Assembly (NCBI GenBank): GCA_015183035.1
Contig: JACZZP010000012.1
Location: 1,488,001 to 1,552,000, forward strand
Length of the DNA stretch: 64,000 bases
Reading direction: 5' to 3'
Source: Meloidogyne chitwoodi
Lineage: Eukaryota > Nematoda > Chromadorea > Rhabditida > Meloidogynidae
Below the pieces are notes generated by a model. The model saw only the letters and a program-made list of their open reading frames with translations, did not search any database and was not told the origin of the DNA. Of the stretch, positions 14,001 through 27,300 are shown one piece after another; within the stretch, counting starts at the first letter, position 1, and the number at the start of each line of letters is the position of its first letter. The position numbers and the translations under genes were made by a program.

Positions 14001-14702
14001 TTTGACTGTATTACACGCACGAACACGCATTTGAATATTATTTGTACAATAAGACCTTTAATTATATTAAACAATTTGGAATAATTATAATTAATTAATT
14101 TAAATTTACCAGGCAGACCATGATGCCCAAACTGAAGCAAATGCTAAAAAAAAGAAATATTTATTAAATTAAATATTATTTAATTTTATTTAATTTACTA
14201 AAATGTGCATTTGATGGTATTGGTCTAGGTGTATAAAATCCTTTAAATTGATTCCATTTCCCTGTTGCTACATTTTGTTCTGATTTTAAAGGGTTATTAT
14301 TATTATTGTTCTCTTCTTCTTCTTCTTCTGAATCATTTTGAGCATCTAAAAAATTAAAAAAAAATATTTTTAAATAAATTAATATTTTTTCACTAATTTA
14401 TTTATTTCAAAAATTATATTTATTAATTTTAAAAAATTATGTTTAGGTCATTTTTAAATATTTTTTTTACACTTATTAATTTTTTTAAATTAATTTTCTA
14501 TCCTATATTTAAATTTTTTCGAAGATTATATCTTTTTAATTTTCTTAAAGGAATTACTAAAGGTAGAAATATTTAAATAAAATCAATATTAAAATATAAT
14601 TTAAAAATAAATATAAATACCTGAATATTTAATTAAAATAATAAAAATAAATAAAATTAATTTAATTAATTTTTTTATTTTTTTTTCTTCTCTATGTGCC
14701 AT
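11090..14702 (-). CDS. Large secreted protein with two thrombospondin type-1 repeats
   Basis: Twelve exons (14621-14702, 14199-14345, 14110-14143, 13974-14055, 13747-13930, 13307-13562, 12888-13179, 12493-12696, 12214-12447, 11766-12165, 11365-11511, 11090-11325) give 765 residues. The signal sequence is basic then hydrophobic (KKLIKLILFIFIILIKYSG). The first TSP1 repeat (about 77-130) has VWASWSAWSYC and ends in RPCG; the second, near the C terminus, has WSDWSEWGECFC and ends YESKYC. Between them lies a long Lys/Glu coiled-coil and Asn/Thr-rich low-complexity region. Intron 6 begins with GC instead of GT. A role in extracellular matrix is inferred from the repeats only. A second TSP1 gene lies directly upstream on the same strand. 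Confidence 0.8.
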
Positions 14703-16321
14703 TCATTTATTATTAAAACAAAAAAATTATTTTATTTAAAATCAATTTTTAATAAAATTCTAAAAAATTTAAAGTTAATTAATTAATTAAAATAAATATT
14801 ATTTATTAGACAAAAATAAAATTAATTAAAAATATGGAAGGGTTAATTAGCTATATTTTTAAGAAGAAAAATAAAAATAAATTTTTTAATGAGAAAAGAA
14901 AGGGGAGAGGAAAATAAAGAGAAAAAAAAAAGAATCAAAAAGAATTGTCTCTCTTAGATATTTATCCATCCAAAAAATAAATAAAGTGCCGAAGATTCTA
15001 ACATAGAGAAAATAAAAATAACCCTCTCTTTCTAAAAATAAAAAATAAAAGAAAATAGGAAGGATTAATTCGCGCATTTTCTTTTACCTATAAAAAAATA
15101 AAACAATATTTTTATGGGGATATGACGTTAAAAAAGGTAAAAATTAAAGAAAATTACGGAAATTGAGAAGAGAAAGCTTTTTAAGAAAATAAAAATAAAT
15201 AAAAAAATAATAGTATTTTTAATTAATAAAAGAATGTTTAATTGTGTGAATGATAAAAAAAGATCCGTAAAATATTGCAAAGATTTATTTTAATTTTATT
15301 TAATTTGTTTTAACTTCCGGTTTATTTTTAAATTATTTATTTATATTTATTTTGTTGCAAAAATCAAGTTTTAATAAAAATAAATAAATATTTTTTTATA
15401 TTTAAAAATGAATTATAATGACATTTTTTAATTTTTAATATTTTTTTAAATAAATAGTTCACCTATTTTCTATGACTAAATTTCTTTTCTTTTTTTTTAA
15501 TTTTTAATTTAATTCAGATTTTAAATAATTAATTCCAAAATTTATTATTTATTAAAAAAAAATCAAATAAAATTCAAAATTATATTTAAAATAATAAATA
15601 TATTAGCAAAAATATATTTTTTTAATAAAAATATATTAATTAATTTAATTAAAAAAAAAATATTTTAAAAATAATAATAAATTATTTTTAAAATAATTTA
15701 TTTTCATTAAAAAGTGAAAATAAAGGAATTATTGAAAAGCTTAAAAATTGGGTTAATATTTGATAGATTGCGATAGAAATAAATAAATAAAATAAAAAAA
15801 TAAATAAATAAACTAGTTAATATTAATTTAAAAAAATATAAATAAATATGTGGCGAAAATAAAAGATTTATTAAAATTATTTAAATATATAAATTTAGGT
15901 ATTTTTAATTTAAATAAATATTTAAAAAATTTTAATAATAATATCTAATAAAAAATAAAATCATAGGACAAACTTATGATTTTTATTATCAAATAATTTT
16001 AATTAATATTTAACAGAATTATTATTTTTACTTATTTTTAATTTAATTAATTAATATAATCTAGTTAAAATAATTTAGTTACCTTAATTACTCTTTAATA
16101 CAATAATTTAATTAAGAGAAAATATTTTAATAAAATAAGAATAATTAAAAGAAAAAGTTTCAAATTTAGCTAAAAATGAGAATAAAATTAAATTTTTATT
16201 TAAATATTTATTCAAAATAAAATTAATTAGAAACATTATTTTTGTTCTAATTTAAATAATAAATTTAAAATAAAAAAACAAACAAATTAAATTTTATTTT
16301 TTAATTTTTTTAAATATTATT
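14703..16321. other. AT-rich spacer between the two TSP1 genes
   Basis: About 1.6 kb, A+T-rich with long A and T runs. A 63-codon hydrophobic frame at 14886-15077 is probably chance. This should hold the promoter of the 765-residue TSP1 gene. Confidence 0.45.
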
Positions 16322-17461
16322 TTAACGTGGATTAGCCAATTCTCCACGAATTTCTCGTTCTATAATAGTTGGATCTTGTGCAAATTTTAAGCCAGAATTT
16401 GTTTGTGTTGAATAACATTTTTGCCTTTCTATATTTTGTCCTTTCTAAAAAATAAATAAATAAATATATTTTTAAAATAAATTTATTAATTTACCTCACA
16501 AGGTATATTATTAACAATAATACATTTACGTGTTCTTATACGTTCACCATTTTCACATTTTTCCCATTTAGTCCAATCAAGCCATTGACTATTTGCTTTT
16601 AAATTATTTAAATTAATTTAATTTATTTATTTAAAATTAATTTAATATTTTTTAAAAAAATAAAAAAATCTTTTATTTCTTAATAAGTTAATTATTTTTT
16701 ATTAAATTCTAACTTTATTTAATTATATCTCTTATTTCAATTAATTTATTTATTTACTTATTTTTTCAATTTGTTTTTTATTTCTACAGTACTACCTCTT
16801 TCTTCATTAATAATTAAAGGTAAAGGAGAAGAAGATAATGTTGTTGTTATTATTCCATCTCTACCAACTTTACCAAAATCAACAATTAATTGAATTGGTT
16901 GTCTATTTATATTTGGTTTTATTGGTTTCCAAGTTTTACTAAGTGAAGAAGCAAAAGCACGAGCTTTAATTTTTTAATTTAAAAAACAAATTAAATTTGA
17001 CAAAATTAACAAAATTTAACTTCCAAAATTTTAAATTTATTTTATTAAAATATTTTAATTTTTTTTACATGGTGCTGAATCTTGATAAACTTTTTTTGCT
17101 GTTGCTAATGGTGAATATTGTTCTACAAGTTCAAATCGAGTTCTTGGTTCAGGGCCAACATGAAAATTCTTTTAAATAAATAAATTATTTATTTAATTAA
17201 TTACTTTATTATTTTCAGATTCAATACGTACATTAACTGGCCCAGCATAACACACACTATTTAGCAATACTTTAAAAATTTAATTTTTTAATTATTTTTT
17301 ATTTTTATAAAAATTAATTTTTATTTATTTTTTATATAAAATTAAAATATATTTATATAATAAATACTTGTTAATAAAATAAAAACAAAATTGATGACAA
17401 AAAGTCGTTGTGAATTAATAACAAAAATAATACTATTGTAACAGAAATCTCTTCCTCTCAT
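16322..17461 (-). CDS. Small secreted single thrombospondin type-1 repeat protein
   Basis: Six exons (17368-17461, 17205-17269, 17069-17168, 16796-16963, 16495-16595, 16322-16444) give 216 residues. The N terminus is an uncleaved-anchor or signal type: about 28 hydrophobic residues ending NSVCYA. The C-terminal third holds one TSP1 repeat (SQWLDWTKWEKC, then RIRTRKC and IERQKC). The middle is Pro/Lys/Ser-rich with no recognised fold. Placement 1.6 kb upstream of the larger TSP1 gene on the same strand suggests tandem descent, although the two differ greatly in length. Confidence 0.78.
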
Positions 17462-19371
17462 TTTTACAATAAAAAAAGTGAAAGATTTTTTAATAAAAAT
17501 AAATAAATTTATAAAATCAAAAACTGGAAAAGCTAATTTATTTTAATATCTCTTGAATTTACGGATTAAATATCAAAAAAGGAGAAATATAAAATTAATT
17601 TACTAAAAGGAATTTATTTTTAATAAATGCTCACATTTTGATGATTTATTATTTATTTTTAATTACTTTTGGCGCCATTGCAATCGGATATATTTTATTT
17701 TATTTTATTTAGTAAAGAAAGATAGCAAATGGTCAACCTGCGCGAATGTAAAATGTCAAAAAAATAAAAGAAAAGAAAAGGATAATAAATATAATATTTT
17801 TGTTGATTAATACTTTCACCTTAACCTTTAATATATAAAAATAAATAAATATTTATTTATTATAAAATAAATTATTATTATATTAATTATAATTTATTAA
17901 TCTAAGAAAAGATAAAAATAAACAGAAAAATTTTTAAAATTTATTTTTAACTCCCTCATCAGAGTTCTAGCTTTAGATGGAAAGGAATAAATTAATTTTA
18001 AATAAAATAATAAAGAATAATATATATTTAAAATTATTAAAATTAAATTTAAAATATTTTTCGAATTTTTAAAAAAAATTCAAAAGTAACTAAATTTTAA
18101 AAATAAAAAAAAAATTTTCTATAGAAAATATTATTAATCCACCTACACTAATCCACTCATATTTTTATTTATTTATTTATTTTCTTCTTCTTCCTTTTCT
18201 TTTTGTTTCAATTTTAAGTAACACTTAAAAGCCTGAAGATTTTTTGGTTTTAAAAACTGTCATTTTTATTATTTTTTATATTTTTTATTTTTTATATTTT
18301 TTATTTTTTATATTCTTTTTTTAATTATTTTGTTTTAATTCAACCGGAATTTTTAAATTGCTAATAATTAATTATTATATACAAATAATATATTTAAATA
18401 TATTAATTATAGGCTATTATATTTATTTTTAAATTTTAAAAAATTAAATAAAAATAAATATTTATGTCAAAAAACAATTAAATATTTTTACTTTTATAAT
18501 AAATATCTTAAATTCTCTAAAAAGTTAAAAAATAAAAAAACATTCTAATTAGACATGGCAAATAATTGAAAAATAGAGACATAGGTGCTTATAATATTTA
18601 AAATATTTAATCTTATCTTTAATTTACTAAAATAATTATTCTGATTTAAAAATAAAAAAATATTTTTAATAAATTGAAGAATGTTATCTTAATTAAAAAA
18701 ATTAATTTAATTTTTAATGTTCTTAAAAAATACTTTATTATTTAAAAAATTAAATAAAACCACTTGAAAATTTTCATTCATTTTTTCTTTTATTTTATAA
18801 AAATACTTAAAAAATAATTTAATTAACAGCCCCCAAACCTTTAAAAATAAAACAAAAAATTCATACTTTGCCGAACACTTTTTTTAAAAATGATGGCTTT
18901 TTTTTGTCTCATGTGCCTTTATTTTTGGAATATATCCATTTGGATATATTTTTTTTATTTATTTACATCATTTTTTTTTATTCCCAAAACAATTCTATCC
19001 ATTAAAGTTAATGGACTAAATATTCCCTATTTTATTTATATTCTCTCACCAATAAAAATAATTTTCTCTCCTAAACTTTTTTTTTAAAGTTTTATCCCTT
19101 CTCTGAGTTATTTATGCTTAACACTCATTTTTTATTAAAATAATTAAATGACAAAAAAAAAGTTGATAGTTATTTTTTTTTTAATTTTCTAAATTGGATA
19201 TATTTAATAATTAAATATAAATAGATAATATTAAAATATAAATAAATATTAAAATTATTTTTAAAAAATTAAAATAATTTATAATTATTAGGGAAGGATG
19301 TCATTAAATTGTTAATTTTTTTAAAAATAATTTTTAAAAAAATTTTATTTTTTTTATTAACAGAATAAAAA
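17462..19371. other. Intergenic region between divergent TSP1 and globin genes
   Basis: About 1.9 kb with A+T-rich sequence and a short TTTATATTTTT-type tandem stretch near 18270-18320. The 65-codon frame at 18890-19087 is Phe/Ile-rich and judged non-coding. Just before the globin start is a TTTTTTATTAACAG acceptor-like site (about 19350-19363), usable for cis- or trans-splicing of the 5' UTR. Confidence 0.5.
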
Positions 19372-21347
19372 ATGGGTAATTATCATTCTTCTCAAATTAT
19401 TAAAGAAAAACGTAATATTAATAACCAAATAATCGAAAATAATAATAATAATAATATTTTAATGTCATCAGAAAGACGTTTATCTTCAACAAATAATAAA
19501 TTAAATAATAACTTAAATAATAAATTAAAATTAAATAATAACCAAGAATTATTATCTCGTTCATCTTCTCCTTCTTGCTCTTTAAATGATCAACAAAAAT
19601 ATGAAAAAAGAAAACAATCAGGTAATTTATTTTTTTTAAATTATTTTCATTGTAAATTAAGTATTTTAATTAAAAAAATTAAATTTTGCTTTTAATTTTT
19701 TAAAAGTATTTTTAACAATCTAGTTTTCAGATAAAAAGCGATGAATTTTTACTTTTCACAGTCTAATTTTTTTTAAATTTTCTGATTTTAGTATTTTTTC
19801 CTAATTTAGCTATGTTTTATGAATTTTTAATTTATTTCCCCATTTTGATAAAAATTTAATTTTAAAATTCTCATTATTAAATTTTATATAGCACCATCTA
19901 AACATTTAAATAATTAATTAAATCAAATAAATCATTTTTTAAAAATATTTATTTTAAAATAAAGAAATTCTACTACGGTTATAATATTATGACTTTAAAA
20001 TAAAATTATATTTATTTATTTTTAAAATAAATTAAAAATTAATTTATATTTATTTATAGCCCTAACATCACCACAACCATTTATTAAACATTATAGTTCA
20101 CCTACTAATTTATCTAGAAATAGAAGAATGTCTTTAGCTGCAGTTTTATATGAAAAAAATTGTCATCAAATAAATGAAAATAATTTATTAAATTTAAATT
20201 TAACTACTAGAAGACATTCTCGTGCAATTGTTGGTTTAAATAATATTCCTAGAAAATTAAGTTATAATGATAATGATATTAATTGTTCTTCTTCTTCTAT
20301 AAAAAATGAATGTTCTTTAGCAGAACATTTAAAATTGACTTGGTATTTTTTGACATTTTTTTTAATTTAAAGGCTTAAGATAAAAAATAATTAAAATATG
20401 TAAATTAAATAATAGGAGATTTTTTATTGCAAATATATAAATAATTATTTTTACTAATTTTAATATATTCTTTTATTTATTTTTATAAAAATAGGTATAT
20501 TTAAATTTATTTTAAAAAATTTTTAGTTATCAACTCCAAATTTTGCAACAAAGTTGGCCTAAAATTAAATCACAAGGATCATTATCTAATGTTTTTAGGT
20601 AAATTAATTTAAAAAATATTTAATTAATTTATTTTCTTCTTTAAAATTTCAAAAATTAATAATTTTAGAGATTTGGCTATTAATAATAATTCTGTACGGG
20701 AAATGGTAATTTAACCCTTTTAAAGACTAATTTTTAAAAATTTTAAATAGTTTCAAAAAATGTCAATTGTAGAAGGATTTTTATCTGGCAAATGTTGTGA
20801 TCAAAAAGTTTTTTTTTAAGTTTAAAATTAATTTTTATTTTTATTAGGAACATTTTCATGCTTTAACAGAATTAATTGATTTTATTATACAAAATTTAAA
20901 TGGACCTCTTCGTTGTATTCAGGCAATTTAATTAATTAATTAATTTAAATAAATATTTTTTAAGAAAAAATGTCAACAAATTGGAGTACAACATTTTGTT
21001 GTATTTGGTGAATCTTTAAATAAAGTAAGGCTTTGGGATGATTTTGGAGAGTGTCTTAGTGATGCTTTTTCTAAAGTAAAGAAATTAAAATATTTTTTAA
21101 TATTTTTAAAATTAGTCAGAAGCAGTCAGAGGAAAACGTGAAGCATTTAAGGCTTGGATTACTTTGGCAACATTTTTGGTAATTAAATAAATATATTTTT
21201 ATTTTAAAAATTAAATTATAGGTAGAATATATAAGAATTGGTTATCTTCAACAATCAAAGAAGAGGTTAAATATTTTTATTAAAAAAAATTATTTTAATT
21301 TTTAGATCTCTTGCTAGCAATTCACTTTATATTCCTCAATCGTAAAA
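19372..21347 (+). CDS. Globin with long N-terminal extension and myristoylation-type start
   Basis: Ten exons (19372-19621, 20060-20342, 20527-20598, 20669-20705, 20751-20807, 20848-20922, 20965-21075, 21116-21178, 21222-21265, 21308-21347) give 343 residues. The protein starts MGNYHSS, a candidate N-myristoylation signal, followed by about 170 Asn/Ser-rich residues. The globin domain then runs from LQILQQSWPKI through EHFHALTELIDFII (distal His candidate) and IGVQHFVVFGES (proximal His candidate) to AFKAWITLATFLVEYIRIGY. The layout matches the membrane-linked, neuron-type globins known in Caenorhabditis, but no one-to-one ortholog can be named. The intron at 20923-20964 starts with GC (CAG|GCAATT). 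A heme sensor or redox role is inferred from the class. Confidence 0.85.
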
Positions 21348-21649
21348 TCAGTAAACTTTTTGAATATAAATTATTTTTATTAGTTTATTAATTTTTTTAA
21401 CAAATCAGAATAAATTTGATAAACATTCCTTAATTTTTTTTAAATTTTTTATATAAAAATAAATTAATGTTTCTTGTCACTTTTTATAACAAAACAATAT
21501 AAAATTAAAAAAAAAAGATATCTGATCAGAATTTTTTAAATTTGAATAAATAATTGGAAATAGACAGTAACTTTTCTTACTCGCCCTCTTAATATACCTA
21601 TTCACAATAAAATCCCTATTAATCCCCAACAAAAAAAAGATTTTTCTCT
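21348..21649. other. Short spacer between convergent genes
   Basis: About 300 bp between the ends of the globin and Kunitz/EGF genes. It is A+T-rich and holds only 3' UTR sequence as far as can be seen. Confidence 0.5.
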
Positions 21650-23696
21650 TTAATTTTCGTTTAAAAAATAAAAAAACAATTTAATAATACTAGGAAATAA
21701 TAAAATTAAAATTATTTTTATTTTTTCTTTATTAAAAAATAAAGAAATTGCTGAATTTTTAGTCGTAGAATTTTTTAAAGTTCTAATTGGTATTTCTTCA
21801 CCTATTAATTGTTCAAATAAATTTGTATTAATTTCAGTTTCATTAAATTTTGTAGGTGTAATTTTTTTTAATTGTTCTATCCATTCAATTTTTCCACTTG
21901 AAAGTTGTTGGGTAAAATTTGAATTTAATGCTGTTGACTCCCAATATTCATCGTTTTCCTCAATTGGAGGTAATGCTAAATAAATTATTTTTTTTTACTT
22001 TTTAAGAAAATTAATAGAAAAAGAAATTATTATTTTCTTATTAAAAATTAAAAAAAAATAACATTTCTTACAAATTAAACAAGTTTTACCACCCCATGAA
22101 GGACTACAGGCACAAAAGAAAAGTGCAGCAGAACGTGTTGTTCTTTAATTTATTTTTAAATATTTATTTTATTTTTATTAATTTACCTGCATGTTCCTCC
22201 ATTTTTACAAGGATTTTGTTCACAAGGTTCTATGAAAAAATATATTTTTTAATTAAAATATTATTTAAAAAAAACTAACTAAATTCACAACGTTTCCCAG
22301 CATAACCTGAAGTACAAAAACAATCAAAATCGATATGTTCAGCATCTCCAATAACTGAACAGGTTGCCCCATTCAGACAAGGAATTTGAGTACAGGGAGT
22401 AAAATCTACAAAATAAAATTTTGATTTTTTATTTAAATTAAAAAAAATGTTTTAGTTATAGTAACACAGTAAATAATGTTAAGGCTTTATTCAAATATAA
22501 CACTGTGAATATTTCTCATGAACATCCCTTAAGGTATTAAAACATGACGAAATTAATTGTTTTATATAAATTAGTTGAAAGAAAACAATTAAAAAAATCA
22601 AAACGTCTGATTCAGATGAGTTTTATTTTATATTTTACTTTTGCTTTGGGCCATTTTTTAAATTTTAAATTACATATAAACATTAATTGTCAATTTAAAT
22701 TTTTTACCAATTCTTTTTGAACAATTTTCATTAACATATTCATTTGTACATTTACAAAAATATTTTCCTGTATTTTCATTCCATAAACATGTCCCATTAT
22801 TTTTACAAGGATTTGTTAATGAAGATTCACATAAATTTGATAATAAAGGCAAAATTTGTTTTTGTTTTTGTAATTTTTGATTTTTTACTTTTAAATTTTC
22901 ATAATTTTTATTTTGTAAATTTGATGGAAATTGATTATTTTTTATTTTTAAATTTTTTTCAAAATATTGCTTATTTTCTTCTTTATTATAATTAAATATT
23001 TTTTTATTTTGATTAATTAATTCATTTGATTTTAATTTTTCTTCTTTTATTTGTTGGTATTTTTGTGGATAATAATGTTGTCTATGCGGATGTGATAAAA
23101 TACGTGTTGTTGGATTTTTAACAGCCATATTTACAAAATGATTACCTTAATTTATATAAAATATTTTTTTATTGCCATTTAGAGGTATTTTTATTAAAAA
23201 TAAATACCAAAAAAAGTTTCACTCATTTATAAATTTAAAATTTATTTTTATTATTTTTTACCAACTTTTTATTTTCAATTGATCTGACTCACATAACCTT
23301 TGGCATTCTAAAATTGAGTTAAAAAAGTTTTGAGAATTGCTTGGACATCCATCATACCGAAAACAATGAAAAAAATAGTAATATTATATTATACATAAAA
23401 AATAAATACCAAAAAAGTGTACATCTTCTAATATTTTTTTCAAAATAAAATTTTTCTATCCATTCACCTATTTTAATAAATAATTTTAAAAATTGTTAAA
23501 TTTTTATTTAAAAAGTACCTCTCATACATTGCCTTTTTAAGCTTAAATCAAAATTATCTAAGCATTTTGAATTTAATAATTTATTATTTAATTGTTGTAA
23601 ATTTATTGTTTTTGGAAAAATAAATAAAATAAACATTAAATAAAGCATTCTATTATTATTAAAATAATTAACATTTTTTAAAATAAAAAATGCCAC
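21650..23696 (-). CDS. Kunitz plus three EGF domains, surface-anchored protein
   Basis: Eight exons (23519-23696, 23410-23467, 23266-23357, 22708-23145, 22280-22405, 22187-22229, 22072-22142, 21650-21975) give 443 residues, or 427 from the second Met at 23648, which makes the better signal peptide (MLYLMFILFIFPKTINLQ). A Kunitz domain follows, with Cys spacing C-x11-C-x17-C-x7-C-x13-C-x3-C, split over exons 1-3. Three EGF modules come next (CKNNGTCLW, CLNGATC and CKNGGTC, each closing with a CxC...C pattern). The C-terminal hydrophobic stretch KIILILLFPSIIKLFFYFL suggests a membrane or GPI anchor. The intron at 23358-23409 ends CG rather than AG, so this junction is either non-canonical or damaged. 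Protease inhibition and adhesion are inferred from the domains. Confidence 0.78.
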
Positions 23697-24397
23697 AAAA
23701 CTGAATAAAAAACAAAATTTTTAAAGTTTATTTTTTTATTTTGTTATTTAAATGATGAACATTTTCTAAAAAAATTTTAACATATTTTTTAAAATTAAAA
23801 TTTTGTAATATTTTTTAAAATTAAAATTTTGTAATATTTTTTAAAATTAATAAAATCCGTTGGGAACTGAAAAAACGAACATTTGTAGAAAATTAAAAAA
23901 AAATAGAAATAAGAATTTTTGATAAAAATAAAGAGAAAATTTACAAAAATAGTAATAATTTATCAAAAATAAATTTAAAAAATTAAAAATAAAAATTCGA
24001 TTATCCCAAATTCTTAAGAAAATTTTTTTTTAGAATTTAGTAAACCAAAGGTCGTTATTGTTTTTTATTTTTTCTTAAATGGAAATGCTTTCCTTTTTTA
24101 TTTGTGAGAAAACTAGAATTTTTTAATGCCTGACCTCGAAAATAATAATTGAGGAAAAGTAGTATGGAAAAACGGAAATTATGACAATTTTGTCCCTAGA
24201 GACGAAAGGGAAACTTTTTCTATTTAAAAATGTAAAAAATAGAGATAAAATATATATTTATAGAACAATTGTATCAAAAAAATTAGTAAATTATATACCG
24301 CTCTATACATTTTAAATATTTAAAACATCTTTAACAAATATATATGCGTACATGAGATAAAAACTCTCAAAAATAAGGTTAAAAATAGCAAAACAAA
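23697..24397. other. Intergenic region between two minus-strand genes
   Basis: About 0.7 kb between the start of the Kunitz/EGF gene and the stop of the Argonaute gene. It includes a short tandem duplication of about 30 bp (ATTTTTTAAAATTAAAATTTTGTA-type) at 23785-23845 and nothing else recognised. Confidence 0.5.
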
Positions 24398-27300
24398 TTA
24401 AGCGGTAAATCGGGTACAGGAAAGAATACTGTCTTTATAACAAATCAAATCTGTCAGTTGCTTCATCAAAATCAATCCAGAACGTTGACGTGGAATAGTA
24501 TTTGGGAAGAAGCGCCTTAATTTTTTAAAGGTTATTAATAAATAATAAATTAAAATTACTTCATCGCCATAAAATTATTCCTTCCACGCTTTGCCAACTC
24601 ATCAGCTTGGTAAATCGGTTCAGGAAGAGAAATAGCCGAGTTGACAATTTGATGGGAGTAACATAACCCATTCAAAAAACCTTGAAGTTCGTCTTGGGTC
24701 ATACCAATTTCATCAATCAACACAGAATACTCTACTGGTTTACCGGTTCCCTAAAAAGTTGAAATTATTTTTTTTGTAGTTTAAACAAAAAACATTTACT
24801 TTAATGGGAAAATGCGACTGCATGAAAAACTCCGGCAAATCAGGACGCACGATCTTCTCATTGATGACGGAGCCAGGTGTTAGGTTCACAATTTGGTTAT
24901 CACGAACCATGAAGAACTTCTTAAAATGTCGTTTGGTACCTACGACAAACATAAATTTAGGCTTATAATCTTCATTGTAATGCAGGCATCCAATTTTAAA
25001 TGCCTCCATTTCTTCCTCAACAGCCTTGATTTGATAAAAAGGAAGATAATTTACAGAATACAAAACAAACCATTTTATATTGTCCCTCAGAGACACCATC
25101 ACGAAGAACAATAATATATTTAGGTTTAGCATGTTCAGGGCGACTTTTCTCCAATGTAGTGAGAATCCATGTTACACGTTCTGCCAATTGTCCAATATCC
25201 ACGGATTCTCTACGAGACTCTTGGTAGAAATAATCCCCGACAAAATTGTGAGGATTCTTAGCCATATTTGCACATATCTACAAAATATAAAATTTAAAAA
25301 TAAATTATTTTAAAAACGTACTCCCACAACGGAAGGATCAAATGATTCGCAAGTTAATCCTTTAACTTGCATCATCCGTCTCTCCTGGTGAGTAGCAGCT
25401 GGTGGATGAGAGACGTCATATCCAACCACAAGAATTTTTCCTTTATCAAATGCAAAGCGTTCAACAGATCGTTCAAATATTGGAACATAGTTAAGTCCAA
25501 AGTTCTTGCAATTGACTTTGTGAATAATGTTTTCCAGAGTTTGAGCCTTGCCGTGTGTTACAACGTCTTTTGCACGTTCCAATGTAATATGTTGGGTCAC
25601 AACCTTGTAATAGGCTTCATAGTATTTCAATAATCCATGAGTATCCTCAGTCTTATTGTCAACAAGCCTAAAAGGGAAAAATTTTTAAAATTAAAAAACA
25701 AAACACCAACATAATAAATTCAATATTGCGGTTGACACATCGTTCAAACATCTCAGGCCATCCTCGACTGTTTGGTGAAAAAGGCATAATTGGAGGCCTA
25801 TTCGATAGTTTCATTCCCTTTTTTCGTGCAGCAGCAACCAAAGTGTCCACAAATTTAGAAACCAAATGCTGGCTACGAGAATCACAAAGAACAATCCAAT
25901 TGCAAATTTCGTGAGTTTCAAAGTATTGATGTTGACCACTGGCCTTACGCCAATCGGCCTATAAAAATAACCATTTACTCAAAGTATAGTAAAGGAAAAG
26001 AAATTGCCTGATCCGCAGTTGGTATTACAATTTGATTGTTCGCATAACGAATTCGAGGATTTGAACGAACGCCAATCACAATTTTATTCGAATCAATTGC
26101 CACTGAAATACCAAAAGCACGGAGTACAGCATTAGTTTGATCAAAGACACCCATTTCCTTAGCATGGCGCATAATTTTGTCAAAACGCTCTTGTGGAAGA
26201 ATAGAATTAGCCTGAAATAAAACAAACCTTTTAGAAAACTTAAACTGAAACAAACCGACAAAAGTTTGGCCGATAAATTTTTGTCTAACTTTTCCATTGG
26301 CAGGCGCTGATCTTCCATTATTATCAATTGCTCAATCGGAAACAATTCAATAGAACGTCCCTTTGGAACAGGACTATTTGACTGAACAGCAGGAAAATTA
26401 GGGAATTGCAAAGTGATTCCATGACGACGTTGAAAATAAATAGGCATTGTAAGCTTCTTTCCTTCATAATTACAACTAAAAATTTGAAAATTAAAAAAAA
26501 CGAAAAGTCATTTACAATAGTTCATTAATAGGTTTGTCTGAGAAATGTCCAATAGAAAAATTACGATGGCGAGCATATGCCAACTCCACACGAACATCAC
26601 CAAGAATTGCACGGATTCGAGGCCAATCCTTCATCTGTGGTTGACGTCCACTTGTTATAGCCATAATTGTTGCAATCAAATCTTGAGATTCATAGAATGG
26701 CGAAACTTTAGCTAAAAGATTATAGTTAAATTAAAACTTTATTAGTAAACAAACTATCAAGAACAAGAGCTGGTGAAGGATCTCCATAGTTATGAACGAT
26801 TCGTACTCCCTTGGCGATTCCAGAACGCATAACAATTCCATTTCCAACAGACACCTGATTTTCAGGTGTACTTTCATAAAGTTTGCCAACACCAACGGGA
26901 GCATATTGATTGCTAGTAATATTTTTATATAATCTATTATTGAACTTTGCTAAACAATAAAATCTTAAACATACTTATTAATAGAAAACTGCGTAATAGC
27001 CATTTCAAGAAAAGTGCGAAGAGTCCGATCCTCATCGAATATAGCCTTACGCGTCTTGTATTGTTCCAAGTCTGAGAGATCGAGCACTGGCACTTGCTGA
27101 TTTGGCGTAACAGACACTGAAAAGTCGCTAGTGCCCATATAACTCCGTATATAGTCATTGACTTCATCGTTGTAAATCATAATTTTTGGCTAAAAACAAA
27201 ATAAATAATGAAAATATAGAATAACCTCATCAATGTTAATTGGTGCCGAAGTATACATCAGGCTTTTGCAATTGTAGACAATTTCACTTCCAACAGCCAT

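Noticed and set aside
14886..15077. 63-codon frame between the TSP1 genes
   Set aside because: Homopolymer-driven composition, no domain, no supporting junctions.
18890..19087. 65-codon hydrophobic frame upstream of the globin
   Set aside because: Phe/Ile/Tyr-rich composition expected from T-rich DNA; no splice partners or domain.
24435..24515. Alternative Argonaute end reading LLPKYYSTSTFW and stopping at 24435
   Set aside because: It requires breaking the phase of the last GT-AG intron. The phase-correct frame ends TRFTA at 24398, typical of Argonautes.
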